DNA from: Bradyrhizobium sp. MOS002
Lineage (GTDB): Bacteria > Pseudomonadota > Alphaproteobacteria > Rhizobiales > Xanthobacteraceae
Assembly: GCF_003020115.1 (NCBI RefSeq)
Contig: NZ_PYFX01000004.1
Span: 124,001-188,000, forward strand
Length of the DNA stretch: 64,000 nt
Reading direction: 5' to 3'
Of the stretch, positions 34,188 to 43,208 are shown piece after piece; the stretch's first letter is position 1, and every line of letters begins with the position of its first letter. The position numbers were made by a program, and so were the translations under genes. The notes beneath the pieces are model-generated. The model had not been told where the DNA came from and made no database searches. It saw nothing but the letters and a program-made list of their open reading frames with translations.

Positions 34188-34961
34188 ATGAGCAATTTCA
34201 ATCAGGAAGCCGTTTTGAGCGTCCACCACTGGACCGACACGCTGTTCTCCTTCAAGACCACCCGCAGCCCGACCTTCCGCTTCCGCAACGGCGAATTCAC
34301 CATGATCGGCCTCAAGGTCGGCGAGAAGCCCCTGCTGCGGGCCTACAGCGTCGCCAGCGCCAATTACGAGGACACGCTGGAGTTCTTCTCGATCAAGGTG
34401 CCGGACGGCCCGCTCACCTCGCGGCTCCAGCATCTGAAGGAAGGCGACGAGATCATCGTCAGCCGCAAGGCCACCGGCACGCTGGTCATCGACAATCTCG
34501 AGGACGGCCGCAACCTCTATCTCATCGGCACAGGTACGGGCCTTGCGCCGTTCCTGAGCGTGATCAAGGACCCCGAAACCTACGAGCGGTTCGAGAAGGT
34601 CGTGCTGCTGCACGGTTGCCGGCACGTGAAGGAGCTCGCCTATGGCGAGATGATCACCGAGACGCTGCCCAAGGACGAGCTGATCGGCGAGTACATCCGC
34701 AACCAGCTGATCTACTATCCGACCGTGACGCGCGATCCCTTCCGCAACCGCGGCCGCATCACCGACCTCATCACCTCCGGCAAGCTGTTTTCCGATATCG
34801 GCCTGCCGGCCCTGGAAGCCGCCCACGACCGCGTCATGATCTGCGGCAGCCCGGCGCTGGTGGCGGATACCCGCGTGCTCCTCGGCGAGCGGGGGCTTGT
34901 CGAGGGTAATCACGGCGAGCCGGCCCAATTCGTGGTCGAAAAGGCCTTCGCCGAGCGCTAG
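34188..34961 (+). CDS. fpr: ferredoxin-NADP+ reductase
   Basis: A 257-residue two-domain flavoprotein. The FAD-binding motif RAYSVAS lies near residue 52, and GTGTGLAPFLSVI, which binds the NADP pyrophosphate, lies near residue 109. The closing region ends in VVEKAFAER, as in bacterial subclass I/II Fpr proteins. It moves electrons between NADPH and ferredoxin or flavodoxin. ATG 34188 follows GGAAGGGTGAG. It shares a promoter region with the enamidase gene. Since 6-hydroxynicotinate reductase is ferredoxin-dependent in E. barkeri, this reductase might supply it, but fpr is also a general oxidative-stress gene. Confidence 0.92.
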   Translation: MSNFNQEAVLSVHHWTDTLFSFKTTRSPTFRFRNGEFTMIGLKVGEKPLLRAYSVASANYEDTLEFFSIKVPDGPLTSRLQHLKEGDEIIVSRKATGTLVIDNLEDGRNLYLIGTGTGLAPFLSVIKDPETYERFEKVVLLHGCRHVKELAYGEMITETLPKDELIGEYIRNQLIYYPTVTRDPFRNRGRITDLITSGKLFSDIGLPALEAAHDRVMICGSPALVADTRVLLGERGLVEGNHGEPAQFVVEKAFAER

Positions 34962-35067
34962 GCTCGGAACTCCCCCGCAAGAAGACCGTATTTTCGCCGC
35001 CGGGCGCCCGTTGCGGCGCCGATTCGGCACGCGATACACTGCGGGAACGAATCAGCGGAGTTCCCAC

Positions 35068-35394
35068 ATGGTTGCGGACAGCGACAGCAACATCGCCTGG
35101 CACCGGGTTCAGTTGAAGAAGAATCGCGCCGAGCTGAAGGCGCTCGAGACCGCGCGCTTCACGATGGGCGAGATCGCGTCTTCGAAGCGGAACGGCCAGA
35201 CTCAGAAGGCGATCGGAGAATTCAAGCGCAAGATCGCGCAGTCCGAGCGCGCCATCGCCGATCACGACAAGCGCACGCGCCGGCCGCTCACCACCGACCT
35301 GCAAAGCCTCAGCAACGGCAGCTGGAGCAATTGGGACGCCTACACCAATCAGCAGCAGCGCAAGATCGGCCCGCGTTCGCCCGGGCGGGGGTAG
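35068..35394 (+). CDS. small Lys/Arg-rich helical protein, unknown function
   Basis: A 108-residue, strongly charged protein with a long predicted helix (about residues 10-65, KKNRAELKALETARF to FKRKIAQSERAIADHDKR), probably a coiled coil, and a polar Ser/Asn/Gln tail. No domain recognised. The ATG at 35068 fits the coding pattern; the upstream in-frame extension overlaps fpr and is rejected. Confidence 0.5.
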   Translation: MVADSDSNIAWHRVQLKKNRAELKALETARFTMGEIASSKRNGQTQKAIGEFKRKIAQSERAIADHDKRTRRPLTTDLQSLSNGSWSNWDAYTNQQQRKIGPRSPGRG

Positions 35395-35501
35395 ACTCGT
35401 CTCTCTACGCCTGCTCCGCCGAAGCGAAGGTTCCGCACCCCTTGCGCGCGCGGTGTCGTGCACCATCTCGGTGAGACGCCATCAACCGCTCCGGTGATCA
35501 C

Positions 35502-36758
35502 ATGGCACCACGCCTCGATTTCACCAGCGAGGCCTTCTTTCGCGATCCGCCCAGGGCGATCGCAACGTTGCGCATGTCCGGTCCTGTGGTCGCGGCGCGA
35601 TTTCCTATCGTCGGCGATGTCTGGATCACCACGACCCACGAGGCCACGGCGCAAGTCCTGAAGGACGGCACCAATTTCACGCTGCGCAAGGAGGATGGCG
35701 ACGTCGCGGGCCTGCGCTGGTGGATGCCGAACTACGTCAGAACCATCGCCAACAACATGCTGACGATGGACGAGCCGGACCACACAAGGCTGCGCAGCAT
35801 CGTGGACGAGGCATTCCGGCGCCGCGCGATCGTCGCGATGGAGCCGCGCATCCGCGCCATCGCGGACGGTCTCGCCGACGAGCTGTTTCTGGCCGGAAGC
35901 CCGGCCGATCTCGTCCAGCGCTACGCCCGCATCCTGCCGCTCGCGGTGATCTCCGAGCTGCTCGGATTGCCGTTGGCCGATCGCCCTCGCTTCATCGCCT
36001 GGGCCAATACGATGTCCTCGCTTACGAACGTCGTTAGCTTCTTCCGCCTGCTGTTCGCGTTCCGCAAGATGCGAGCTTACCTCGAACGGCAGTTGCAGAT
36101 TGCGCGCGTACGGGGCGGCGAGGGCCTGATCGCGGAACTGGTCCAGGTCGAGCGTGAGGGCGGCCAGATCACGCCGGACGAAATGGTGTCGATGGTGTTC
36201 CTGCTGCTCGCGGCGGGCTCGGAGACCACCACGCATCTCATCAGCGGTTCTGTCTACGAACTCCTCAGAAATCCCGGCGTTCGCGACTGGCTGGCACAGG
36301 ACTGGAGCCGCGTCGGGCTCGCGGTGGAGGAATTCCTGCGCTTCGTGTCGCCGGTGCAGTTCTCCAAGCCGCGCTATGTGAGGCGGGATATCGAGCTCGC
36401 GGGCGTGCGTCTCAAAAAGGGCGATCGCGTCATGGTGATGCTCGCGGCCGCGAACATGGACCCGGCGATGCATGATCGTCCCGAAAGCCTCGATCTCGCG
36501 CGCAAGCCGAACCGTCACATGTCCTTCGGAACGGGAATCCATTTCTGCCTCGGCCACCAACTTGCGCGCATCGAGGCAGCTTGTGCGCTGGAAGCGCTGT
36601 TCGTGCGATGGCCGCGGCTTGGTCTCGCGGTCGAGTCCTCACAGATTCATTGGCGCAAGCGGCCGGGGCTTCGCGCGATCGCGAAGCTGCCCGTGATTGC
36701 CGATGCCGGCGAAAGCCGCCAACGGAGTTCCGATGTCGAGCAATTGCTCGCCGGCTGA
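35502..36758 (+). CDS. cytochrome P450 monooxygenase
   Basis: A 418-residue soluble bacterial P450. The I-helix oxygen-binding motif is LLLAAGSETTTHLI. The ExxR-type motif sits in VEEFLRFVSPVQFSKPRYVRRD. The heme loop is FGTGIHFCLGHQLAR, with the axial Cys at residue 349. It inserts one oxygen atom into an organic substrate and needs ferredoxin and a ferredoxin reductase; fpr lies 540 bases upstream. No dedicated ferredoxin gene is adjacent. The substrate cannot be predicted. Confidence 0.93.
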   Translation: MAPRLDFTSEAFFRDPPRAIATLRMSGPVVAARFPIVGDVWITTTHEATAQVLKDGTNFTLRKEDGDVAGLRWWMPNYVRTIANNMLTMDEPDHTRLRSIVDEAFRRRAIVAMEPRIRAIADGLADELFLAGSPADLVQRYARILPLAVISELLGLPLADRPRFIAWANTMSSLTNVVSFFRLLFAFRKMRAYLERQLQIARVRGGEGLIAELVQVEREGGQITPDEMVSMVFLLLAAGSETTTHLISGSVYELLRNPGVRDWLAQDWSRVGLAVEEFLRFVSPVQFSKPRYVRRDIELAGVRLKKGDRVMVMLAAANMDPAMHDRPESLDLARKPNRHMSFGTGIHFCLGHQLARIEAACALEALFVRWPRLGLAVESSQIHWRKRPGLRAIAKLPVIADAGESRQRSSDVEQLLAG

Positions 36759-36850
36759 AGGAGATTGTGATCACCGTTCCCTGATGCAACCGCGAAACAA
36801 ACTCAGCGGGGCATGCGTTGGCATTGCGGACCACAACGAGGGAGCAATCT

Positions 36851-37084
36851 ATGCCGAGTGGAGGCAAAACGCATATCGGTTCGGGCGCGCACGGCAAGGG
36901 CGCAGGCAGCGGGGCGCTGACGGATCTCCCAAAGTACAAGATCGGCGACAACATGATCCTGTCGAACCGCGACAAGGCGCAGCATTCCGACATTCGCGGT
37001 TTGGACGGGAAATTCATCCAGACGGAGCAGTATCAGGATCATTCGGCCAACAGGCTGCTCGACGATGGGGAGTCTGAAAACTAG
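36851..37084 (+). CDS. small Gly-rich protein of unknown function
   Basis: A 77-residue hydrophilic protein beginning MPSGGKTHIGSGAHGKGAGSG, with a GAGGGA ribosome site just before the ATG. The rest (DLPKYKIGDNMILSNRDKAQHSDIRGLDGKFIQTEQYQ) is rich in Asp, Asn and Gln. It converges with the DUF763 gene. No family recognised; ribosome site and composition support it as real. Confidence 0.55.
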   Translation: MPSGGKTHIGSGAHGKGAGSGALTDLPKYKIGDNMILSNRDKAQHSDIRGLDGKFIQTEQYQDHSANRLLDDGESEN

Positions 37085-37105
37085 GCGATAGTCCAACCGA
37101 CAGCT

Positions 37106-38359
37106 TCAGGAGCCGGTCGACTTCTTCGAAGCGATGAGATCACGCTCCCAGCCGAACACGGAGCGGCCGCCGAGATCGGAAGAGGCCGCACGCTCTCCGG
37201 CGATATAGGCCTCGACCGATGGCCCGCGCGCGGTGCGCTCCAGCCGCCGCGCCTGGTCGTCGAGCCGCTGGATCGCCTGCACCTCTTCCTCGCGCCCGAG
37301 CTTTGCGTTCTGGATCGCACCCTTCAGCACGCGAATGGTTTCGTCATAGACCTTGATCGGGACAGGGTAGGGATGCCGGTCCTTGCCGCCGTGCGCGAGT
37401 GAGAAGCGGGCGGGATCGTTGAAGCGGTAGGGCGCGCCGTGCACCACTTCGGCCACCATCGCCAGTGAACGCACCGTGCGAGCGCCGACGCCGGGCGTCA
37501 GCAGCAGCTCCGGAAAGTCGACCGGGCCGCGCTCGGCCGCCGCCGCGAGTGTGCCGTGCAGGCGGCGCGCGAACACGTCCTTTGGCCGGACGTCGTGATG
37601 TGACGGCATGATCAGGTGCGGCAGCATCGCTTGCGCGGGCTCGGGCGCGGTCCCGGTAAGCCGCTCGAATTCGCAGAGGATGCGATCCGGGCCGAGATCG
37701 CTCAAGAGCTCAAGCTGGGCATTGCGCGAGATAGCGGCGCGATGGTCGGTGAGGTTGACGATCTCGCCTTGCAGCGGCCCGTCGATCGCGCTGTGCGGCG
37801 TGTCGACAAAACTCTTCAGCGCTTCGGAATGCCAGTGATAGCGGCGAGCCTGCCGCTTGTCGCCATTCATGCCCTGCTGCACCACGGTCCATTTGGCGTC
37901 GGTCGTGACGAAGAACCCGTGGAGGTAAAGGTCAAAGCCGTCCTGGACCGCGGCGCTGTCTACTTTCGCGACGAGGCGACTCGCACGCGTGAGCTTTGCG
38001 CCGTCGAAACCCACGCGGTCGCCGAGCTGCATCAGTTCGTCCGGGGTCTTGCGTGAGTGCTGGCCACGCCCGCCGCAGACGTAGATTCCGAGCTCGTCCT
38101 GGAGCGGGCCCAGACCCCGCTTCAGCGCGCCTATCACGGAGGTCGTGATGCCGGAGGAGTGCCAGTCCATCCCCATCACGGCACCGAATGACTGGAACCA
38201 GAATGGATGCGAGAGCCGCTGGAGGAATGCATCCCGTCCGTAGTGATGCACGATCGCCTGGGTGACGATCGCGCCCAGCGAAGACATGCGGGTCGCCAGC
38301 CAGGGTGGAACCCGGCCGGTGTGAAGGGGAAGATCGGCGCTGCCGGTCCGTCGAGTCAT
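37106..38359 (-). CDS. DUF763 family protein
   Basis: A 417-residue protein. Its start TRRTGSADLPLHTGRVPPWLATRMSSLG matches the beginning of the DUF763 family as I remember it, as do DWHSSGITTSVIGALKRGLGP, VCGGRGQHSRKTPDEL and the late LLTPGVGARTVRSLAMVAEVVHGAP. That last stretch resembles a helix-hairpin-helix DNA-contact motif. Function is unknown. The HhH-like segment suggests nucleic-acid binding, which is inference. Start chosen at ATG 38359 because the family begins at this Thr-Arg-Arg segment; an upstream in-frame start would add 52 unrelated residues and overlap the MscS gene. Confidence 0.8.
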   Translation of the reverse strand: MTRRTGSADLPLHTGRVPPWLATRMSSLGAIVTQAIVHHYGRDAFLQRLSHPFWFQSFGAVMGMDWHSSGITTSVIGALKRGLGPLQDELGIYVCGGRGQHSRKTPDELMQLGDRVGFDGAKLTRASRLVAKVDSAAVQDGFDLYLHGFFVTTDAKWTVVQQGMNGDKRQARRYHWHSEALKSFVDTPHSAIDGPLQGEIVNLTDHRAAISRNAQLELLSDLGPDRILCEFERLTGTAPEPAQAMLPHLIMPSHHDVRPKDVFARRLHGTLAAAAERGPVDFPELLLTPGVGARTVRSLAMVAEVVHGAPYRFNDPARFSLAHGGKDRHPYPVPIKVYDETIRVLKGAIQNAKLGREEEVQAIQRLDDQARRLERTARGPSVEAYIAGERAASSDLGGRSVFGWERDLIASKKSTGS

Positions 38360-38486
38360 GATCAGCCAGAAATAGCGCAGTTCGGCGCTGATTGCACCAG
38401 AGGGATGCTGCATTGCACCGAGCGGGGGAGCGAACCACGCTGCAATGCGTTGAACCGCAAGCGCGAATGCAAATGCGGGGACTTTA

Positions 38487-39635
38487 ATGAATCGGCAGGC
38501 CCTTTTGGCCGACATCGACAGGATGTTCGCGTGGATACCGTCGTGGTTCGTCGGCCTCTGTCTGGTCGCTGGCGTGATTCTGATCGCCCTGTCGATCTAT
38601 CGCCTCTCGGTTTGGCTGTTCAACCGCGCCTTCGGAACCCGTCTCCCGCTCATGAGCGTGTTCATCGAGCGCACGGCTGGCCCTGCTCAGCTGGCCCTCT
38701 GTCTTGCCGCCGTGGCGTTGGTGCTGCCGCTCGCGCCGCTGGACGACGCCTTCCGCACGCCGCTGACGCGCCTGTTCGTTGTCGCCTTCATCGCGCTGAT
38801 CGGCTGGATCTCGATCCGGATCGTGGATATGAGCGCGGCACGGTATCTCCTGAACTTTCGCGACGTCACCGAGAATTTCGTCGCGCGCAAGCACGTCACC
38901 CAGGTCCGCGTCTTCAAGCGCGTCACCGATATCATCATCGTCATCATCACAGTGTCGACCGCGCTGATGACGTTCGACTCGGTCAGGCAATACGGCGTCA
39001 GCCTGTTCGCCTCCGCCGGCGCCGCCGGTATCATCGTTGGTCTTGCCGCCCGGCCGCTGCTGAGCAATCTGATCGCGGGCATGCAGATCGCGATCACCCA
39101 GCCGATCCGCATCGAGGATGCCGTCATCATCGAGAACGAGTGGGGCTGGGTGGAGGACATCGCCTCGACCTATGTGGTGATCCGGCTGTGGGACTGGCGC
39201 CGCATGGTGGTGCCGCTGTCCTATTTCATCGAAAAGCCATTTCAGAACTGGACCCGCGACACCGCGTCCCTGATCGGCGTGATTGCGTTCCATGTCGACT
39301 ATCGTGCCGACGTGCCGCGGATCCGGCGCTGGCTGGAAGAAGCAGTGAAGGAGTCCAAGCTCTGGGACGGCGAGGTAGTCAATCTCCAGGTGATCGACGC
39401 GGATTCGCGCACCATCGAGCTTCGCGCCCTCGTCAGCGCCAGGAATGCGCCGCAGTCCTGGGACCTGCGCTGCGAGATGAGGGAGAAGCTGATCGCCTTC
39501 ATCCGCGACGAGATGCCGGAAGCGCTGCCGCGCGAGCGAGCGATCCTGATCCCGTCGGGAGGAGGCGACGATGATGCCGATGTCGTGCGGCGTCCCGCCG
39601 CGTCCGAAAAGATGCGGGCGAGCGCCCGCAATTGA
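38487..39635 (+). CDS. MscS-family mechanosensitive ion channel
   Basis: A 382-residue inner-membrane protein with about four N-terminal hydrophobic segments and the pore-lining helix FASAGAAGIIVGLAARPLLSNLIAG (Gly/Ala pattern near residues 174-198). The beta-domain (ITQPIRIEDAVIIENEWGWVEDI) and the YFIEKPFQNWTR segment typical of MscS follow. Such channels open under membrane tension to release solutes during osmotic downshift. It is longer than E. coli MscS because of extra N-terminal helices. Confidence 0.92.
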   Translation: MNRQALLADIDRMFAWIPSWFVGLCLVAGVILIALSIYRLSVWLFNRAFGTRLPLMSVFIERTAGPAQLALCLAAVALVLPLAPLDDAFRTPLTRLFVVAFIALIGWISIRIVDMSAARYLLNFRDVTENFVARKHVTQVRVFKRVTDIIIVIITVSTALMTFDSVRQYGVSLFASAGAAGIIVGLAARPLLSNLIAGMQIAITQPIRIEDAVIIENEWGWVEDIASTYVVIRLWDWRRMVVPLSYFIEKPFQNWTRDTASLIGVIAFHVDYRADVPRIRRWLEEAVKESKLWDGEVVNLQVIDADSRTIELRALVSARNAPQSWDLRCEMREKLIAFIRDEMPEALPRERAILIPSGGGDDDADVVRRPAASEKMRASARN

Positions 39636-39721
39636 CCTACTCGCGCGCCGCCTTGGTCGCGCCGCGCAAGCTGGCGTGCTGCTGGATCGTGTCCAGCGCG
39701 CCGGTCCTCATGTGAAGAGCC

Positions 39722-40702
39722 TCATTGCGCTCGGATGTCGGCGGCCTTCAGCACCGGCTCCCATTTGGTTGCTTCGGCATGCATGTAGGCGTCGAAATCC
39801 CTCGACGACGAACCGACCGGGGCCGCGCCGATCTTGCCGAGCGTCGAAAGCACGTTCGGGTCCTGCAACGCCGCCTTCAGATCGGTTTCGAGCTTCGCCG
39901 CGATCTCCGGCGGCATTTTCGCCGGGCCGAGAACGCCCCACCAGACGGAGACGTCGTAACCTGGCACGCCCGACTCGGCCACGGTCGGAACATTGGGCAG
40001 CGCCTTGGAGCGTTCGGCCGAGGTCACCGCGAGCGCGCGCACCGCGCCGCCGTCGATCTGGCTGATGGCCTCCGCAAGCGGGTTGATGCTGAGCGGGATA
40101 TCGCCGGCGATCACGGCCGTCAGCGCCGGCGCGCCGCCCTTGTAGGGGATCGCGACGATCTTGGTGCCGGACATGTATTTCAGCAGCTCCCCGGCGAGAT
40201 GCGCCGAGGTGCCGTTGCCGGACATGCCGTAGGAGAGCTTGTCAGGCTCCTTGTTCGCCGCAGCGAGGAGATCGCCGAGCGTCTTGTAGGGACTGTCCTT
40301 GGCGACGACGATCGCGAGCGGCGAGGAGGCGACTTCGGTGATCGTGGTAAAGTCCTTGAAGGTGTCGTAGGGCACGCTCGGATAAATGAACTGATTGAGG
40401 GGATGACCGCTCGCGACCAGGATCAGCGTATAGCCGTCGGGGGCGGCCTGCGTCAGTGCCTGCGAGGCGACGATGCCGCCGGCGCCGGGGCGGTTGTCGA
40501 TCACCGGCTGCTGGCCCCAGGTTTTCGCCAATGCCTGTCCGAGCGTGCGCGCGAGCACGTCGACCGCACCGCCGGCCGCGTAGGGCACCAGGATGTGAAC
40601 CGGCTTGCTCGGATAGTTGTCGGCGGCCTGTGCGGCGCCGCCCGCCAGCAGCAGACCGGCACCCAGCATCAAGCCGCCGATCTTCTTGTTCAAACCCAGC
40701 AT
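39722..40702 (-). CDS. tripartite tricarboxylate transporter (TctC/Bug) binding protein
   Basis: A 326-residue periplasmic binding protein of the Bug family. The signal peptide covers residues 1-26 (ending GGAAQAAD). The mature start YPSKPVHILVPYAAGGAVDVLARTLGQAL is diagnostic, as is the VIDNRPGAGGIVASQAL motif. It captures carboxylated solutes, often aromatic acids. ATG 40702 follows AAGGAG on its strand. No TctA or TctB membrane partner lies in the window. It is divergent from the TetR gene of the ligI operon, so it may bring in the aromatic substrate of that pathway. Confidence 0.9.
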   Translation of the reverse strand: MLGLNKKIGGLMLGAGLLLAGGAAQAADNYPSKPVHILVPYAAGGAVDVLARTLGQALAKTWGQQPVIDNRPGAGGIVASQALTQAAPDGYTLILVASGHPLNQFIYPSVPYDTFKDFTTITEVASSPLAIVVAKDSPYKTLGDLLAAANKEPDKLSYGMSGNGTSAHLAGELLKYMSGTKIVAIPYKGGAPALTAVIAGDIPLSINPLAEAISQIDGGAVRALAVTSAERSKALPNVPTVAESGVPGYDVSVWWGVLGPAKMPPEIAAKLETDLKAALQDPNVLSTLGKIGAAPVGSSSRDFDAYMHAEATKWEPVLKAADIRAQ

Positions 40703-40777
40703 TTTCCAGCACTCCTTGTGGGCGTTTGCGTGCGGACGTCGGTCTTTCGAGCCGTCCTGACGGCTGCCCATGGTTTT

Positions 40778-40815
40778 TGTTGACGAGACCTGATCTTTTG
40801 TACGATAGTACAAAT
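40778..40815 (+). promoter_or_regulatory. promoter with TTTGTAC-N4-GTACAAA operator (copy B)
   Basis: A TTGACG box at 40780-40785 is followed 15 bases later by TACGAT (40801-40806). The palindrome TTTGTAC (40797-40803) / GTACAAA (40808-40814) covers the -10 area. The TetR gene starts at 40819, leaving almost no leader. The block is 32/38 identical to 17991-18028. It could serve as autoregulatory site for TetR and also lies upstream of the divergent TctC-type gene. Confidence 0.75.
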
Positions 40816-40818
40816 CGC

Positions 40819-41529
40819 ATGATACGCAACCCCGCCAGCAAGCCAACGGCCCGCAAGCCGAACATGCGCGAGGCTATCCTCGTCGCGGCCGAGGAACTGT
40901 TCGCCACCAACGGCTTCAACGCCGTGTCGGTGCGCGATATCGCACAGGCCGCCGGCGCCAATCCCGGCAGCGTCACCTACCATTTCAAGACCAAAGACGG
41001 CCTGCTGCTGGAGATCTACCGGCGCCATTGCGGGCCAATGAATTTGCGCCGTTCCGAGCTGCTCGCGGCCGCCAAGCGCGTGCGGGATCTCCAGGACCGG
41101 CTCGAAGCGATGGTGCGGGCCTATGTCGCGCCAGCCTTCACTTCGGGCAGCGATCTTGCCGGGGGCGGGGCGCGGTTCACGCGGCTGCGCGCGGTGATGT
41201 CTGCGGAGGGCAATGAGGTCGCGCGGAAAATCATCGCGCAGACTTTCGACGACACCAGCCACGCCTTCATCGATGCGATCCACGACAGCCTACCGCACGT
41301 TCCGCGCACCGACATCGTCTGGCGCAGTCACTTCCTGCTTGGCGCACTCTATTATTCGCTGGTGACGCCGGATCGCGTCTCGCGCCTGTCGCGCGGCGAG
41401 GCCGACGGTAGCGATGCCGCAAGCGCCATCGAGCAATTGGTGCAAGCGACCGTGGCCGCGTTCCAGGCCCCCGCACTCGATCAGGCTGCGCCGACGCGGC
41501 GACGACCGGTCGTCAGCAGCAAGACTTGA
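40819..41529 (+). CDS. TetR-family transcriptional regulator
   Basis: A 236-residue regulator. The N-terminal DNA-binding domain (about residues 15-62) shows MREAILVAAEELFATNGF, VSVRDIAQAAGANPGSVTYHFKTKDGLL, the TetR helix-turn-helix. The C-terminal part is a helical ligand domain. It starts 4 bases after the palindromic operator, so it very likely represses its own gene. The same operator stands in front of the extradiol dioxygenase at 18.1 kb. Its genome position before ligI-galB-ligK suggests the ligand is an aromatic acid or ring-fission product. Confidence 0.9.
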   Translation: MIRNPASKPTARKPNMREAILVAAEELFATNGFNAVSVRDIAQAAGANPGSVTYHFKTKDGLLLEIYRRHCGPMNLRRSELLAAAKRVRDLQDRLEAMVRAYVAPAFTSGSDLAGGGARFTRLRAVMSAEGNEVARKIIAQTFDDTSHAFIDAIHDSLPHVPRTDIVWRSHFLLGALYYSLVTPDRVSRLSRGEADGSDAASAIEQLVQATVAAFQAPALDQAAPTRRRPVVSSKT

Positions 41530-41558
41530 ACACGTGGTCCCGTTCGGCGGTTGATCTG

Positions 41559-42443
41559 ATGGCAATGATGTACACGCCGACCATTCCGCCGCCCGATCCT
41601 GACACGCGAACGCCAAAGTTCAGGCTGCCGAAGCTGTCTTGCGATGCGCATTGCCACATCTTCGGGCCCGGTTCGAAATACCCTTACGCGCCGGACCGTT
41701 CCTACACGCCGCCGGATGCGCCGCTCGAGGATTTCCGCGCGCTGCACGTCAAGCTCGGGGTCGAGCGTGCTGTCATCGTCAATGCCAGTGTGCATGGCAC
41801 CGACAATGCAGTGGCGCTTGACGCCATCGCGCAGAGCAATGGCGCCTATCGCGCGGTTGCCAATATCGACGACACCATCACGGAGCGCGGGATTCGCGTG
41901 CTGCACGAGGGCGGCTTTCGCGGCTGCCGCTTCAATTTCGTTCGCCATCTAGGCGGCGTTCCCGACAAGCGCGTGTTCGACCGCATCGTCGCGATGGTCG
42001 CGCCGCTCGGCTGGCACATCGATCTGCATTTCGACGCGATCGATCTGCCCGAATATGCCGACACGCTGACAAGGCTGCCGCTGAGCTACACTATCGATCA
42101 TATGGGACGGGTGAAGGCATCCGAAGGGCTCGACCAGCTTCCGTTCAAGATCCTGATCGAGCTGATGCAGCGCGACGAGAAATGCTGGGTCAAGATCTGC
42201 GGCTCGGAGCGGGTGTCCTCCAGCGGTCCGCCGTTCACCGACGCTGTGCCGTTCGCGCGAAGGATCGTCGAGACCGCGCCCGATCGGGTCATCTGGGGCA
42301 CCGATTGGCCACATCCCAACGTCAAGGCGATGCCGAATGACGGCGATCTCGTCGACCTGATCCCGCTGTTCGCGCCGGAGCCCGAGTATCAACAGAAGAT
42401 CCTCGTCTATAATCCAGCGCGCCTGTTCGGGTTCGAGGAATGA
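41559..42443 (+). CDS. ligI: 2-pyrone-4,6-dicarboxylate hydrolase (LigI type), amidohydrolase superfamily
   Basis: A 294-residue single-domain amidohydrolase. The metal-type motif is CDAHCHIFGPGSKYPYAPDR with Tyr-Thr-Pro-Pro-Asp following, characteristic of LigI. The catalytic Asp lies in IWGTDWPHPN. LigI hydrolyses the lactone 2-pyrone-4,6-dicarboxylate to 4-oxalomesaconate in the protocatechuate 4,5-cleavage pathway. ATG 41559 chosen over an upstream TTG at 41526. It is followed by galB and ligK, which carry out the next two steps. Confidence 0.88.
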   Translation: MAMMYTPTIPPPDPDTRTPKFRLPKLSCDAHCHIFGPGSKYPYAPDRSYTPPDAPLEDFRALHVKLGVERAVIVNASVHGTDNAVALDAIAQSNGAYRAVANIDDTITERGIRVLHEGGFRGCRFNFVRHLGGVPDKRVFDRIVAMVAPLGWHIDLHFDAIDLPEYADTLTRLPLSYTIDHMGRVKASEGLDQLPFKILIELMQRDEKCWVKICGSERVSSSGPPFTDAVPFARRIVETAPDRVIWGTDWPHPNVKAMPNDGDLVDLIPLFAPEPEYQQKILVYNPARLFGFEE

Positions 42444-42494
42444 CGGTGTCCGTGATCGATAAATTGCTCATCAAGGCAAGAGGGGAATAAGCCC

Positions 42495-43208
42495 ATGAAA
42501 ACAGGTCTCGTGATCACGGCCCATCCGGGCGATTTCGTCTGGCGCGCTGGCGGCGCCATCGCGCTGCATGCGAAGAAGGGCTATCGCATGAAGATCGTCT
42601 GCTTGTCTTTCGGCGAGCGCGGCGAGAGTCAGTTCGCCTGGAAGGAGAAGGGCGCGACGCTGGACTCGGTCAAGGCCGGCCGCAAGGACGAGGCGGAGCG
42701 TGCTGCAAAGCTGCTCGGCGCCGAGATCGAGTTCTTCGATTGCGGCGACTATCCGCTGAAGCTGACGGAAGCGCATTTCGACCGTATGGTCGACATCTAC
42801 CGAGAGCTCAATCCGAGCTTCGTGCTGACGCACGCGCTGGAAGACCCCTACAATTTCGACCATCCGAACGCCGCGCATTTCGCGCAGGAAACCCGCGTGG
42901 TCGCGCAGGCGATGGGCCACAAGCCCGGCGCGAAGTACAAATATTCGGCGCCGCCGGTGTTTCTGTTCGAGCCGCACCAGCCCGAGCAGTGCAACTACAA
43001 GCCGGACCTGCTCCTCAAGATCGACGAGGTCTGGAAGGAGAAGTACGAGGCGTTCCAGATCCTCGCCGCGCAGAAGCATCTGTGGGGCTACTACGAGCGC
43101 GTCGCGCTCAATCGCGGTATCCAGGGCAGCCGCAACACCGGTGTGCCGATGACGTATGGCGAGGCCTATCAGCGCCTGTTTCCGACGGTCGCGGAGGAGC
43201 TGGCATGA
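42495..43208 (+). CDS. galB: 4-oxalomesaconate hydratase (GalB type, LmbE/PIG-L fold)
   Basis: A 237-residue LmbE-like zinc protein. The metal region starts [25 protein letters not shown], where the usual HPDD of the fold reads HPGD, in line with GalB-type hydratases rather than deacetylases. The later [11 protein letters not shown] motif supplies further His ligands. GalB adds water to 4-oxalomesaconate to give 4-carboxy-4-hydroxy-2-oxoadipate. A purine-rich AAGAGGGG site precedes the ATG. It overlaps ligK by 4 bases, supporting the assignment. Confidence 0.85.
   Translation: MKTGLVITAHPGDFVWRAGGAIALHAKKGYRMKIVCLSFGERGESQFAWKEKGATLDSVKAGRKDEAERAAKLLGAEIEFFDCGDYPLKLTEAHFDRMVDIYRELNPSFVLTHALEDPYNFDHPNAAHFAQETRVVAQAMGHKPGAKYKYSAPPVFLFEPHQPEQCNYKPDLLLKIDEVWKEKYEAFQILAAQKHLWGYYERVALNRGIQGSRNTGVPMTYGEAYQRLFPTVAEELA

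Noticed and set aside
42740..43204. Long plus-strand reading frame running into ligK from inside galB
   Set aside because: It is the ligK frame read upstream through galB; the ATG at 43205 with the ATGA overlap is the normal LigK start.
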